From NCBI RefSeq assembly GCF_003330725.1, contig NZ_CP030840.1, positions 2,604,001-2,668,000 of the forward strand: 64,000 bases of DNA, in the 5' to 3' direction. Source of the DNA: Acidisarcina polymorpha (GTDB taxonomy: Bacteria > Acidobacteriota > Terriglobia > Terriglobales > Acidobacteriaceae). Position numbers and translations under genes: made by a program. A model generated the notes under the pieces. It was not told the origin of the DNA and searched no databases. It saw nothing but the letters and a program-made list of their open reading frames with translations. Positions 16,139-25,547 of this stretch are shown piece by piece (position 1 is the first letter of the stretch; the number at the start of each line of letters is the position of its first letter).

Positions 16139-17143
16139 CTAGGTCCGGCTGGAACGAGGCATATCGCGATGCGCCGTCTTGACGCGGTAGCCGTGTTTGT
16201 CGAGGCGTTTTTTCACCTCTTCAGCGATAGCCACCGAGCGGTGCTGGCCGCCCGTGCAGCCGAAGGCGACGGTGAGGTAGCTTTTGCCCTCCTGGATGTA
16301 ATACGGAAGCAAAAACAACAGCATCTCGGTCACTTTGTCCAGGAATTCCTGGGTCTGGGGGAAGTTGCGGACGTAGGCCGCCACCTTCGAGTGTCTCCCG
16401 GTAAGTTTCCGAAATTCAGGAATGAAGTGAGGGTTTGGAAGAAAGCGCACGTCGAAGACCAGATCGGCTTCGAGCGGCACGCCGTTCTTGTAGCCGAAGC
16501 TGATCGAAGAAATCAGCAGGTTTCTGCCGGTGCTTTCAGTTTCAAACTTGGCCTGAAGGTAGGCGCGCAGCTCGTGAACGTTGAAATTGGAAGTATCGAG
16601 GGTGATATCGGCGACGTTCCGGACCGGATCGAGGAGCGTACGCTCGGATTCGAGGGCGGGGCGCACCATCCCTGATTTGCCGAGCGGGTGAGGACGGCGG
16701 GTTTCGGAGTATCGCCGGAGCAGGGCAGCATCGCTGGCTTCGAGAAAGATGACGGTGGTTGCGAGCGACTTTTTGATCTGCTGCAAGATGGCTGGAAAGC
16801 GCTCCAGGGTCTGGCCTTCCCGGACATCGACGACCAGCGCGGCGCGATCGATCTCGGCGGATTGCCGCACCAGGTCGGCGAACCTGGGCAGAAGCTCGAG
16901 CGGCAGGTTGTCGACGGAATAGAAGCCGAGATCCTCAAATGCCTTGAGAGCGGAGGCCTTACCGGAGCCTGAGAGCCCGGTCAGGATGATCAGCTCGCTG
17001 GCCTTCGAGGGCGATGGCTTTGGCGTTGCAGCCACTTCGGCCGCCCCTTTTGCGGGAGAAACGGGTGGCTTGGACTTGGGCCTGGTCGCGGCTGGTTGGG
17101 CGGCGGAAGACTTCGCCCCAGGAGGTTGACTTTTGCGCGGCAT
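16139..17143 (-). CDS. rapZ: RNase adapter / nucleotide-binding protein RapZ
   Basis: About 334 residues from the ATG at 17143. After a Pro/Lys-rich N-terminal extension of some 45 residues come the P-loop ILTGLSGSGKASALKAFEDLG, followed by the diagnostic FYSVDNLPLELLP. The C-terminal domain has the family motif FGCTGGQHRSVAIAEEV. In E. coli RapZ guides RNase E to the GlmZ small RNA and so tunes glucosamine-6-phosphate synthesis; here the role is by homology. It is the last gene of the lpt-rpoN-hpf unit, a conserved position near rpoN. Confidence 0.93.
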   Translation of the reverse strand: MPRKSQPPGAKSSAAQPAATRPKSKPPVSPAKGAAEVAATPKPSPSKASELIILTGLSGSGKASALKAFEDLGFYSVDNLPLELLPRFADLVRQSAEIDRAALVVDVREGQTLERFPAILQQIKKSLATTVIFLEASDAALLRRYSETRRPHPLGKSGMVRPALESERTLLDPVRNVADITLDTSNFNVHELRAYLQAKFETESTGRNLLISSISFGYKNGVPLEADLVFDVRFLPNPHFIPEFRKLTGRHSKVAAYVRNFPQTQEFLDKVTEMLLFLLPYYIQEGKSYLTVAFGCTGGQHRSVAIAEEVKKRLDKHGYRVKTAHRDMPRSSRT

Positions 17144-17150
17144 GGCCCAT

Positions 17151-17172
17151 GCTAGAGCATTTTTACTTCCGG
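17151..17172. repeat. 22-base dispersed motif, copy 2 (upstream of rapZ)
   Basis: Begins GCTAGAGCA and ends ACTTCCGG on the plus strand; 20 of 22 bases match the copy at 9665-9686. On the coding strand it lies only seven bases before the rapZ start codon, overlapping where the ribosome binding site should be. Both copies have the same orientation relative to the following gene. Confidence 0.5.
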
Positions 17173-17284
17173 TGCATACCAGGCAGCTGGTCACTTCCTG
17201 GCTTTTTCCCCGGAAGAAGCCACGCCTCGCAAGTCTTTGGCTGCCGGACTAGAAGCTCAAATGCCCTGGCGGCGCGGCAGCCGG

Positions 17285-17947
17285 CTACGGAACTTCGATC
17301 AACTCCATCTTGCCATCGCGCTTCCGATGCAGAACCTTGAGCTGACCCTGATTGTCACGGAATACGAAAACTTCCCGATCGCGGAACTCTGCCTCCTTTA
17401 CTGCTTCTTCCAGAGACATTGGCCGAAGCGCCACGGAGTCGATTGACCGGACAACGTGGGGCTCGGCGATGGGGGCCTTTGCCGGAAAAGAGTGGACTGT
17501 GACTGGCACCGCCGGCTTGGTCCGGCCGTTGCCGTTGGCTGCGCCATTTCTTATTTCATCCGGGTAAGCTGCGCTGGCGTCGATGGCCATCGCGCGACCG
17601 GTGCGCCGGGTGCGGGCCAACTCTGAATCTTCGGAGTTCTTTTCTTCCTTAGGCTTGCGCTTCTTGGCGCGAACCCTGTCTTTGTGGCGAATCGCCTGCG
17701 TCTCAGCCTTGGCGATGGCCTCACGCAACGCGGTTTCCATACTGGTCGACTCACATAAGCCAACAATGCTCTGCAGCCGGGTGTTGATGGTGACTTCCGC
17801 GGTTTGACGGTATTTTTCTGCAGTGAGCACGATATGGGCGGTGGTGATCCTGCCGAGGATTTTGCCGATCCGCTCGATCCCTTCATCGCCGATGGCGTGA
17901 TGCGCTTTGGTCACTGTGATTTGTCTGCCGGTGTATTCGATCTGCAT
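17285..17947 (-). CDS. hpf: Long-form ribosome hibernation promoting factor
   Basis: A 220-residue protein that inactivates and dimerises 70S ribosomes in starvation. The N-terminal HPF/YfiA domain (1-100) begins MQIEYTGRQITVTKA and carries the basic run RHKDRVRAKKRKPKEE at its end. A variable linker follows (about 100-160). The C-terminal dimerisation domain has VVRSIDSVALRPMSLEEAVKEAEFRDREVFVFRD, which is what defines the long form. It lies directly downstream of rpoN, as in many Gram-negative bacteria, where hpf expression is tied to rpoN. Confidence 0.93.
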   Translation of the reverse strand: MQIEYTGRQITVTKAHHAIGDEGIERIGKILGRITTAHIVLTAEKYRQTAEVTINTRLQSIVGLCESTSMETALREAIAKAETQAIRHKDRVRAKKRKPKEEKNSEDSELARTRRTGRAMAIDASAAYPDEIRNGAANGNGRTKPAVPVTVHSFPAKAPIAEPHVVRSIDSVALRPMSLEEAVKEAEFRDREVFVFRDNQGQLKVLHRKRDGKMELIEVP

Positions 17948-18026
17948 TGTTTCGCCTGCTCGGAGGAAGGATCCTCGGGGGGAATTTCCGATCTTACATC
18001 AAAACGCGTGCCGGGGAAGACAGGCA

Positions 18027-19820
18027 TCAGTCCCGTTTGCGTCTTTGATGGGTGCTGGGAATACGTAGATCTTCGCGGTACTTGGCGACGGTGCGCCGGG
18101 TCACATTGATACCCTGAGTTTGAAGCAAATGAGCTAACTGATCGTCGGTAAGAGGCTTGCGTGCATCCTCTTCTTCGATCAACTTCTTCACCTTGCGCTT
18201 GAGCAGCATCAGCGGAGTTCCTGCACCCTCCGGACCATTGACGCCCTCGGAGAAGAAGAAGCGCAGCTCAAAAACCCCCTGGGCGGTGTGAACATACTTG
18301 TTTGAGACTGCGCGGCTGACGGTGGACGGGTGCACACCGATCTCCTCAGCAACCTCCTTAATCATCATTGGCTTGAGGTGCTCGACGCCGCGCTCGAGGA
18401 ATTCGTGCTGCCGGCGGACGATGGACTCGCAGGTACGGAGGATCGTGTTCTTGCGCTGCTCGATGTTTCGAATCAGCTGTAAGGCGGAGCGATACCGCTC
18501 TTTCACGTAATCCTTGACATCTTTTTCGGTTCCGTCCTGTTTCAACATGCGCCGGTAGCCCTGATTCAGACGGAGGGTGGGAAGGTCGTCTTCATTCATG
18601 ACGACGACGTATTCGTTGTCGCGTTTGACGAACGCCACATCCGGCTCAATCAATCGGGCGTCGGAGCGGTTGTAGCGCTGCCCGGGGCGCGGGTCGAGCG
18701 TGCGGATCAGGTCGAAGGCCTGCTGGGTATGTTCGACTGACTTGCCGACCGCCTTAGCCAGCTCGCGAAGGTCGCGCTTTTGCAGCAGCGACAGGTGCTT
18801 GTCGATAATGTGGGTCGCGGTGTCCGAGATTTCAATCCTGGCGTCGTGAAGGGGAGCCTCGTCAAGGGGAGTCACTTCGGCCTCGATCGCTGCCTGCAAA
18901 CCGGCCTCGGAATCCTCGGATGTCGTCGGGTCTCCAGGTATCGCCTCCCCAAGCGGGGGCGTTTCCACATCCTCCGGATCGACGTCATTCATGCGAGCGG
19001 CCCGCTGCCCATGGATGTGGCGTTCGCGGGCTAGGCGCAGGTCTTGTCCATGGGCCCGAATCTGGATCAGCAGACATTCACGAAGATTGCGAGCCGCGAT
19101 CCCGAGAGGGTCCATTTGCTGGACGGTTTTGAGCGCGCAGGCGAGGAGCGCGCTTGCGCGGCTCACGATTGCCGGGTCAACTCCAAGCGTGGCCGGATCC
19201 GCTACGCCATTGCTCACAACCCCTTCCAGACCGGAGGGGCTCATGGTTGCGAGATTATCCAGGCTTCCGGTATTTAGTGCGACCCGCTCGCGGAGGTACC
19301 CTTCCAGAAGCTCTTCATCGGTAGCAGTCAGGTAACCGCATTCGTCGATGTTGCCGACGATGTATTCGGCAGCGTCATGGACTTCGGGAGTGAGGATGAG
19401 GGAGCCAAGCTGCCAGAAGAGGTGGTCGGCCAGGGTGCTGGGCTGAGAGAGAAAGTTCTCGAAGGAAGGCTTCTCCATAAGCTCGTAGTTGTTGGGAGAA
19501 CGAAATCCGGGATCCAGATACTCCTGAAAATACGAGCCGAAATCGACCTCTTCGAACGGATCGGTTTTGTCCCGCTGGGCATCGGCAACTATCTCTTCGG
19601 CGGGACGTTCGCGCTCCGCCTCTTGCCCCGCCACGTCATCGAGCAAGGGAACGTTTTCTTCCAGCTCCTCGAGCACCGGATTCTCAACAATTTCGGTGTT
19701 GATCATCTCTTTCAACTCGAGCTTGTTCAAGGCAAGCACACTCACCATCTGCATGAGACCAGGTGTGAGGATCTGCCGTTGAGCTACTTTCAAGCTCAGT
19801 CTTGGTTGAAGGAGGGCCAT
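18027..19820 (-). CDS. rpoN: RNA polymerase sigma-54 factor
   Basis: Sigma-54 directs polymerase to -24/-12 promoters and needs AAA+ activators. Region I is recognisable at the N terminus (LLQPRLSLKVAQRQILTPGLMQMVSVLALNKLEL, shown in part by its Gln/Leu richness), an acidic region II follows (about 50-95), then the core-binding domain, the HTH (EEIGVHPSTVSRAVSNKY) and the RpoN box RRTVAKYREDLRIPSTHQRR near the C terminus. At 597 residues it is about 100 longer than E. coli RpoN. The extra sequence lies mainly at residues 180-220 and 262-330, the latter rich in Glu, Asp and Pro. No activator gene is present in the window. Confidence 0.95.
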   Translation of the reverse strand: MALLQPRLSLKVAQRQILTPGLMQMVSVLALNKLELKEMINTEIVENPVLEELEENVPLLDDVAGQEAERERPAEEIVADAQRDKTDPFEEVDFGSYFQEYLDPGFRSPNNYELMEKPSFENFLSQPSTLADHLFWQLGSLILTPEVHDAAEYIVGNIDECGYLTATDEELLEGYLRERVALNTGSLDNLATMSPSGLEGVVSNGVADPATLGVDPAIVSRASALLACALKTVQQMDPLGIAARNLRECLLIQIRAHGQDLRLARERHIHGQRAARMNDVDPEDVETPPLGEAIPGDPTTSEDSEAGLQAAIEAEVTPLDEAPLHDARIEISDTATHIIDKHLSLLQKRDLRELAKAVGKSVEHTQQAFDLIRTLDPRPGQRYNRSDARLIEPDVAFVKRDNEYVVVMNEDDLPTLRLNQGYRRMLKQDGTEKDVKDYVKERYRSALQLIRNIEQRKNTILRTCESIVRRQHEFLERGVEHLKPMMIKEVAEEIGVHPSTVSRAVSNKYVHTAQGVFELRFFFSEGVNGPEGAGTPLMLLKRKVKKLIEEEDARKPLTDDQLAHLLQTQGINVTRRTVAKYREDLRIPSTHQRRKRD

Positions 19821-19906
19821 AAGCGAATGCCGGCGATTACCGGGTAAATTCAGTGTACCTTTCTTAACTCAGAGCAGAAACCGCCCCGGGTGGACGAATC
19901 GATCCA

Positions 19907-20632
19907 TCAAAAGGAAAATGCGCCCCCGAGATAAACTCGGCGAACCTCCGGGTCCCGCCCCAGCTGCTCTGGAGTGCCGGCCCGAAAAATTCGTCCCTCG
20001 TTGATAATGTAGGCGCGATCGGTCACAGAGAGAGTTTCGCGCACATTGTGATCAGTTATCAATACTCCTATACCGCTGGCCTTGAGGTCGAAGATAATCT
20101 CCTGCAAGTCGGAAACGGCAATCGGATCGATTCCCGAAAAGGGCTCATCGAGCAGGATAAAGGAAGGCTGAATGCAAAGGCATCGCGCGATCTCGACGCG
20201 CCGCCGTTCGCCGCCAGAGAGCGCGTAGCCGCGGGTCTTGCGAATGTGCCCCAGATTTAACTGGTCGATCAGCTTTTCAGTGCGCGCGCGCCGCGTCACC
20301 GCGGAGATGGATTGCGCCTCGAGCACCGCCAGCATGTTTTCCTCGACCGTCAACTTGCGAAAGACGGAAGGCTCCTGGGGCAAGTAGCTGATGCCGTACT
20401 GCCGCGCGCGCATGTACATCGGCACACGGGTGATGGGTTCTCCATCGGCCAGGATCTGCCCAGTATCCGGCTGCACCAGACCGACGATCATGTAAAAGCT
20501 GGTAGTTTTTCCTGCGCCGTTCGGACCGAGCAGGCCAACCACCTCTCCTTGAGAGATGTCGAGGCTGACGCCGCGTACCACCTGCCGTCCCTTGTATGAC
20601 TTGCCGATTTCATCGGTGGAAAGCTTTTGCAT
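19907..20632 (-). CDS. lptB: LPS export ABC transporter ATPase LptB
   Basis: A 241-residue ATPase that powers lipopolysaccharide extraction from the inner membrane together with LptF/LptG (not in this window). Motifs: Walker [17 protein letters not shown], the Q-loop region [19 protein letters not shown] that is typical of LptB, signature [13 protein letters not shown], Walker [16 protein letters not shown] and the H-loop [10 protein letters not shown]. It follows the LptC/LptA-like gene by only five bases and precedes rpoN by 86, the classical arrangement. Confidence 0.95.
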   Translation of the reverse strand: MQKLSTDEIGKSYKGRQVVRGVSLDISQGEVVGLLGPNGAGKTTSFYMIVGLVQPDTGQILADGEPITRVPMYMRARQYGISYLPQEPSVFRKLTVEENMLAVLEAQSISAVTRRARTEKLIDQLNLGHIRKTRGYALSGGERRRVEIARCLCIQPSFILLDEPFSGIDPIAVSDLQEIIFDLKASGIGVLITDHNVRETLSVTDRAYIINEGRIFRAGTPEQLGRDPEVRRVYLGGAFSF

Positions 20633-20637
20633 CGATC

Positions 20638-23121
20638 CTACTTCGCTGTGCGGGTGTTGGTAACGGTCCTCGCCTGCCCACCGGTGACACTGACGCTATC
20701 ATCCTGACTATTGAAAATCAAAGCTTCGCCGGAGACGTTTCCATGAATTTGATCGTAAAGACGCGGCGGAGTTGCAGAAGTTCCGGTGAGGACGAATTTT
20801 CCGTCCTGAGAGGTATAGATCAGCCTTTCTCCCAGGCCCCGGCGTCCGGGCTGTTGCAGCACAATGTGGCCGGTGGCGACGATCCGCTCGATGCGGCTCT
20901 GTCCGCTCTCAGCGGAGGGATGTTCAGGCTTAACTGAGGGATTTGTAGGCGGATTGGGAGTCGCGAGGAAGGCTTCGATCTGGTCGGAGTGGATGGTGCC
21001 ACTTGCATCCTCCGCTGTAACCGCCCCGGTAAATACGGCCTTATGTTCGGCGTCCGCATAGATCAGGTTCTGGCTATGAACGCGAAAGACGTTGGACTGG
21101 TGTTGCGGGCCCGCAGTCGAGGTCATCACCGTCGTCACCGCCGCCGAGGTTGAACTCTCGCCATAGGCCTTTAGCGTCTCTGGAGTGCGTTGCACCTCAA
21201 TGATCGGTGCGGCGACTGAATTCGGACCTTGCCAGAGCCGGGCTTGCCCCCGGAAAATCGCCTTTCCATGTCCCTGGTCAAGGGTGGCGCTGTTTGAGAC
21301 GACATGCCTAGGGCCCTGGCTGCCCAGACCTACAGCGCCCGTACTTACTGCAGGCCCAGCGCCTGGATTCGCCGCTGGTTTTGCCTGTGCATAGGTGGCT
21401 TTTACGTTGCCGGTCACATCGGCTACTCCACTATCGCGGTGATATGCTATCTCGTCCCCGGTCAGGTCCGTGGATGCATCGTTTACCCGGGGCGAGCCCT
21501 GTAGACGCAAGATCTGGGTAGCAGCGTCATAGTCGGCACGAAGCGCGGTCGCCCGGGTGGGAGTGGCCGGATGATCCGGCTTGGCTGCCGGCGTCTGGAT
21601 GATGACGACATTCCCCTCCTGGATAACCGACTGGATGTGGGCAGTGTCCAAACCTGCCGCAGCCGTGGGATTCTGCTTGGCCGAGGAGGCAGGGCGGGAT
21701 CCCGGCGTGGCAAAGTTCACCTGCAGGGTATCCCCGGAGGTGACGCTGTTGGCCCCGTTTGGAGAAGCATCGACAACACTTGTATGACCGGCGCCATGAA
21801 GGCTGGTGATGGCATGACCATCGCGCAGGCTGGCGAGCAGCTGATCCCCCTTGATGGTGGTGTTCTGCGAAGGACCTTTGGTGCGGATGGTGTGCAGAAC
21901 CGCAGTGGCGCCGCCTGAGGCGAGCACCTGATTGGCAATCGAGCGGCTTTGAGCATCGTCCTTTGAGGGCGGCAGGAAGTCGATGTCCACCTGGGGGGCG
22001 CGCAACTCGCGAGTCGACGATCCCCCGGGATCGTCGCTGAGGCCATTCTGCTGATCGACAAAGCTGACGGCATCCCGGGCCTGAGCGTGATGAAGCGTGC
22101 CTCCAGAGGCAAACTCCAAAGTAGCTTCGACAGCAATGCCATGCATCTGTTGACTGGTGTTGTCTGCTCCCTGCTGATGGGAGATGAAGTTGAGACCTCC
22201 ACCGACATCGGCTCGCGTCGGTTGACTGTGCACGTCAAGCAGGACCTTCGCTTTACCTGCAGTCAGATCGCGTCCGTCGTTGGTGACCAGGTGAACGTGG
22301 CCTTGGGAGTCGATGTGTTCTGCCGATCCATCTTTACGGAAATAGACAATGGCCTGATCGGCCGAGGTACGTTCCGACTGGTAATCGGAAATCGGCTTGA
22401 GCAGAAAGGCCTGCAGGCTGTTTCGGAGGAACTCCAGATGGCTCGCATGGACTGCGATGGGCTCGCCATCGCGGTTCGACGTGAGTTCCACTGAAGAGTC
22501 GAGCACCAGCAGGCCCTTTTGGACGTCATAAGTCGCTCCCGTGGAATGCCCGGCGCCCTTGGCAGTGGTGAATTCGACATATTGAGTCGTGGTGGCGAGC
22601 TGCGTGTTCTGATTGAAGATCAAGCCGCTGGTCTTCACATGAATCGTTCCCGGGTCCAGCTTCGAGGATTCGGACGGGGCGTTCGCCTGCTGACTGGTTC
22701 CGGAGTTTGCGGCAGCATTCGCACCGGTTGCTCCTTGCAGGTCGATCTGGACCTCACCTTTCGCAGTGACGACGCCGGCCTTCTGGTCATAGTTGAATTC
22801 GCTGCCGGTGATGCGATCGTTGCGATCTCCGTGGGCGCCGTAAAGAGTGATCACCACGTTATGCAGGGTTGCGCTGGATCCGCCGGTATATTGAACGGCA
22901 TTGGAAGCGTGGATGGTGAAAGCGGTCTGGCCCTTAACCGACTGAGAGTAGGTGAATCCGTCCGAAGACCGAGTGACATCCACGCCAAGCTTGCCCGGGA
23001 GATCGCGAATCAGCTGGTGGGCTTTATGGCGAGCGTAGAGGAAAAAGAGCGCCAGCACCGCGATCAGCAGAACTGCCAAGCTAACGATCAAGCGACGCAG
23101 GCGAGCGATGCCTATAGGCAT
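20638..23121 (-). CDS. LptC/LptA-like LPS transport protein, large fused form
   Basis: An 827-residue periplasmic protein anchored by one N-terminal transmembrane segment ([23 protein letters not shown]). The region after it resembles LptC (start [39 protein letters not shown]). Beyond it come repeated OstA/LptA-like beta-jellyroll segments, shown by recurring phrases such as [66 protein letters not shown] and the closing [22 protein letters not shown]. Normal LptC and LptA are about 190 residues each, so this one chain may form most of the periplasmic bridge. Its gene leads the lptB-rpoN unit. Confidence 0.85.
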   Translation of the reverse strand: MPIGIARLRRLIVSLAVLLIAVLALFFLYARHKAHQLIRDLPGKLGVDVTRSSDGFTYSQSVKGQTAFTIHASNAVQYTGGSSATLHNVVITLYGAHGDRNDRITGSEFNYDQKAGVVTAKGEVQIDLQGATGANAAANSGTSQQANAPSESSKLDPGTIHVKTSGLIFNQNTQLATTTQYVEFTTAKGAGHSTGATYDVQKGLLVLDSSVELTSNRDGEPIAVHASHLEFLRNSLQAFLLKPISDYQSERTSADQAIVYFRKDGSAEHIDSQGHVHLVTNDGRDLTAGKAKVLLDVHSQPTRADVGGGLNFISHQQGADNTSQQMHGIAVEATLEFASGGTLHHAQARDAVSFVDQQNGLSDDPGGSSTRELRAPQVDIDFLPPSKDDAQSRSIANQVLASGGATAVLHTIRTKGPSQNTTIKGDQLLASLRDGHAITSLHGAGHTSVVDASPNGANSVTSGDTLQVNFATPGSRPASSAKQNPTAAAGLDTAHIQSVIQEGNVVIIQTPAAKPDHPATPTRATALRADYDAATQILRLQGSPRVNDASTDLTGDEIAYHRDSGVADVTGNVKATYAQAKPAANPGAGPAVSTGAVGLGSQGPRHVVSNSATLDQGHGKAIFRGQARLWQGPNSVAAPIIEVQRTPETLKAYGESSTSAAVTTVMTSTAGPQHQSNVFRVHSQNLIYADAEHKAVFTGAVTAEDASGTIHSDQIEAFLATPNPPTNPSVKPEHPSAESGQSRIERIVATGHIVLQQPGRRGLGERLIYTSQDGKFVLTGTSATPPRLYDQIHGNVSGEALIFNSQDDSVSVTGGQARTVTNTRTAK

Positions 23122-23193
23122 TTTCTTTTTCCACTCATCGCGACCGTCTTACTCACGCCTGCGTCTCTTTCCGAAGTTTGGAGCAATTTTGCG

Positions 23194-23222
23194 ATTACTG
23201 TGAATCTTCCAGCGAGCGTCAA
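23194..23222 (-). promoter_or_regulatory. Sigma-70-type promoter for the lpt-rpoN-hpf-rapZ unit
   Basis: On the minus strand TTGACG (23222-23217), a 17-base spacer and AGTAAT (23199-23194) precede the LptC/LptA-like gene, giving a leader of about 66 bases. Good -35 and spacing, moderate -10. Confidence 0.5.
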
Positions 23223-23292
23223 GCTGGCCTTTTCTCCCAAGAATCGGCCCGCGCAACGGTAGCTCTGGCTTAAGCCTCCGCTCCTGAACGCT

Positions 23293-23907
23293 TTAGTTGA
23301 CGCGCTGCAAACGCTCGACAAGCTTCTGAGCCAGACTTTCGCCCGACTCCGACCAGAGTAGACGGCTGGAGATGCCGCAGTGTTCCTGGACAGCATTCGT
23401 AAAGTCAACCAGCAACTGCACGTTCTCTTTGACGCGGGAGACGGCAGGAAGGTCAAGGTCTACGTCTTCATGAAGAAACGGGGTATCGATACCGAAGTCG
23501 ACGCGGATGTGGCCATTCTGCTCATAGGCGCCGTCATCGAACTCGGGACCAAATCCGATCACCGAGACGCGACTGGGCTCCTTGCGCCAGATCGGGTCGA
23601 GACCGCCCCCCACCTCCGGCGTCCACAAATCCCAGATGAGGTCAAATTCATACGCAAAATCGTCGTGGAGTGATTCCGTTGCCGCGGCCACGGCGAGTTC
23701 CGGAATCGCTTCCTCCATCTCGTTTTCGGAGTAAATGCGTTGGTAAGTGGGTGCTTCCGTGCGAGAGATTGGATAGACGGTTGCCGCGGCAACGCGCGAG
23801 GAGCCGCCGACTCTTCCAAATTGGCGGATGACCGACACGAGCGCCGGAGCCAGGCCGGCGACGCGAAAATTAGGGAACCAAAGACTCAGGTACAGCTGAT
23901 CTGCCAT
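23293..23907 (-). CDS. Hypothetical protein, 204 residues
   Basis: I do not recognise a family. The protein is soluble, acidic and has no signal peptide or membrane segment. It opens with ADQLYLSLWFPNFRVAGLAPALVSVIRQFGRV, has a helical acidic middle (YSENEMEEAIPELAVAAATESLHDD) and a Trp-rich central part (FDLIWDLWTPEVGGGLDPIWRKEPSRV). The ending, VDFTNAVQEHCGISSRLLWSESGESLAQKL, looks helical. Codon use and length look like a real gene and its frame is open with no competing frame. It lies 170 bases upstream of the LptC/LptA-like gene on the same strand, but the promoter found there suggests separate transcription. Confidence 0.7.
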   Translation of the reverse strand: MADQLYLSLWFPNFRVAGLAPALVSVIRQFGRVGGSSRVAAATVYPISRTEAPTYQRIYSENEMEEAIPELAVAAATESLHDDFAYEFDLIWDLWTPEVGGGLDPIWRKEPSRVSVIGFGPEFDDGAYEQNGHIRVDFGIDTPFLHEDVDLDLPAVSRVKENVQLLVDFTNAVQEHCGISSRLLWSESGESLAQKLVERLQRVN

Positions 23908-24059
23908 GACACTAGTCTAGATGGTTTAGCGCCGGGCTCGGATGCACTCTGGCGACTCCAATGTTGCTGAAATGGGCACAGAGTTTGGTTCGTTCAAAGA
24001 TCCATGAGCGCGCGTCGGCTAATCCGAAGGGTGTCGATCCTGTTGGGAAAGTACAGTCG

Positions 24060-24089
24060 AGCTTGCAATAGAGTAGCTTGCAGTAGACT
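24060..24089 (+). repeat. Two 15-base tandem repeats upstream of the FAD oxidoreductase
   Basis: AGCTTGCAATAGAGT (24060-24074) is followed directly by AGCTTGCAGTAGACT (24075-24089), matching at 13 of 15 positions, eight bases before the start codon at 24098. One and a half helical turns separate the copies, which could suit a regulator site or a promoter duplication. Confidence 0.5.
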
Positions 24090-24097
24090 AGGGTGCG

Positions 24098-25519
24098 ATG
24101 CCCAGCCTACAGCGAGCAAATGTCATTGGCGCGGGTCCCAACGGGCTGGCGGCAGCCATCGTTCTGGCGCAGGCCGGCATCGAGGTCACGGTATACGAGG
24201 CTGAAGCGATTGCTGGCGGCGCCGCACGGACGCTCGACTTGACGCTTCCCGGTTTTCACCATGACTTTGGCTCGGCGGTGCACCCCATGGCTGCCGGCTC
24301 GCCCTTCTTCCGATCCCTCCCGCTCGAAAAATATGGGCTGAAGTGGATTCATCCTCCAGTTCCGCTCGCCCACCCGCTGGATGACGGCACGGCAGTCACG
24401 CTGGAGCGCGACCTGGGCGCGCAAATCGATGCCCTTGGCAGGGATGGTCCCGCGTGGAAGCGGTTGTTTGCTCCCTTCGTAGAAAAGTGGTCTGCACTCG
24501 CCGAAGACGCCTTCGGCCCACTGATTCGCTGGCCTCGCCATCCTTTTCTCATGGCCCGCTTCGGAGCAGTTGGATTTCTGCCTGCCGCCACCCTGGCACG
24601 CGGAGCCTTTCGTCAGGAACGAGCAAGAGCGCTCTTCGCCGGTCTCGCGGCACATTCCTTTCTTTCCCTGGACAAGCCGCTGTCGGCGGCGGTCGGACTG
24701 ATGCTCGGCACCGCGGGTCACGCTATCGGCTGGCCGATTCCTGAAGGGGGGGCCCAGTCGATTACCAATGCCCTGATTGCGCATCTCGAGGCGATAGGCG
24801 GCATCGTTCATCGGTCCCAACGCGTGGCGAACCTGGCAGAGCTGCCTGCGGCCCGGTTGACGTTATGCGATGTCACTCCAAATCAATTTCTCAAGATCGC
24901 CGCGGGAAGGATCTCAGAGAGCTATGGCAAAAGCCTGCGGAGCTATCGCTATGGTGCTGCCAGCTTTAAGGTCGATTACGCTCTGTCGGAGCCGATCCCC
25001 TGGAATGCGGCGGGATGCCGGCAGGCGGGCACCGTTCACGTGGCCGGAACACTCGAAGAGGTCGCCGCCTCGGAGGCGGCCGCGAGTACAGGCAAACACA
25101 CGGATCGGCCCTTTGTGCTGGTGTCGCAGCCAACGTTGTTCGATCCAAGCCGCGCTCCAGCGGGAAGGCACATAGTATGGGCCTATTGCCATGTACCGCA
25201 TGGATCCAAGGACGACGCAACGACCGCCATTGCGTCCCAGATCGAGCGCTTCGCTCCGGGATTTCGCGATTGCGTTCTGGCCCGGTCGGTACTCTCTCCC
25301 GCCAGACTTGAGTCGATGGACGCAAATCTGGTCGGAGGGGACATCAATGGAGGCGCGATGGGAGTTTCGCAGTTTTTGTTTCGCCCGACCCGGCATTATT
25401 ACCGGACCTCGGCTCGGGACATTTATCTTTGCTCGTCGTCGACCCCGCCTGGGGGAGGTGTCCACGGAATGTGCGGCTATCATGCCGCGAAGATGGCGTT
25501 GGCGTCATTGAAGCAGTAA
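24098..25519 (+). CDS. Phytoene desaturase-like FAD-dependent oxidoreductase
   Basis: A 473-residue flavoprotein of the CrtI/amine-oxidase superfamily. The N-terminal dinucleotide fold is NVIGAGPNGLAAAIVLAQAG followed by YEAEAIAGGAAR, the FAD-binding signature. The C-terminal FAD motif IYLCSSSTPPGGGVHGMCGYHAA is typical of phytoene dehydrogenase-like proteins in bacteria. It is probably a cytosolic or membrane-associated oxidoreductase or isomerase of a hydrophobic substrate, not established as carotenoid-related because no crtB or other carotenoid gene is near. It heads the plus-strand group with the deiminase and deacylase, 28 bases from the next gene. Tandem repeats lie just before its start. 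Confidence 0.8.
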   Translation: MPSLQRANVIGAGPNGLAAAIVLAQAGIEVTVYEAEAIAGGAARTLDLTLPGFHHDFGSAVHPMAAGSPFFRSLPLEKYGLKWIHPPVPLAHPLDDGTAVTLERDLGAQIDALGRDGPAWKRLFAPFVEKWSALAEDAFGPLIRWPRHPFLMARFGAVGFLPAATLARGAFRQERARALFAGLAAHSFLSLDKPLSAAVGLMLGTAGHAIGWPIPEGGAQSITNALIAHLEAIGGIVHRSQRVANLAELPAARLTLCDVTPNQFLKIAAGRISESYGKSLRSYRYGAASFKVDYALSEPIPWNAAGCRQAGTVHVAGTLEEVAASEAAASTGKHTDRPFVLVSQPTLFDPSRAPAGRHIVWAYCHVPHGSKDDATTAIASQIERFAPGFRDCVLARSVLSPARLESMDANLVGGDINGGAMGVSQFLFRPTRHYYRTSARDIYLCSSSTPPGGGVHGMCGYHAAKMALASLKQ

Positions 25520-25547
25520 CCTTCCGCGCAAATGAGAAGATGAAGCG

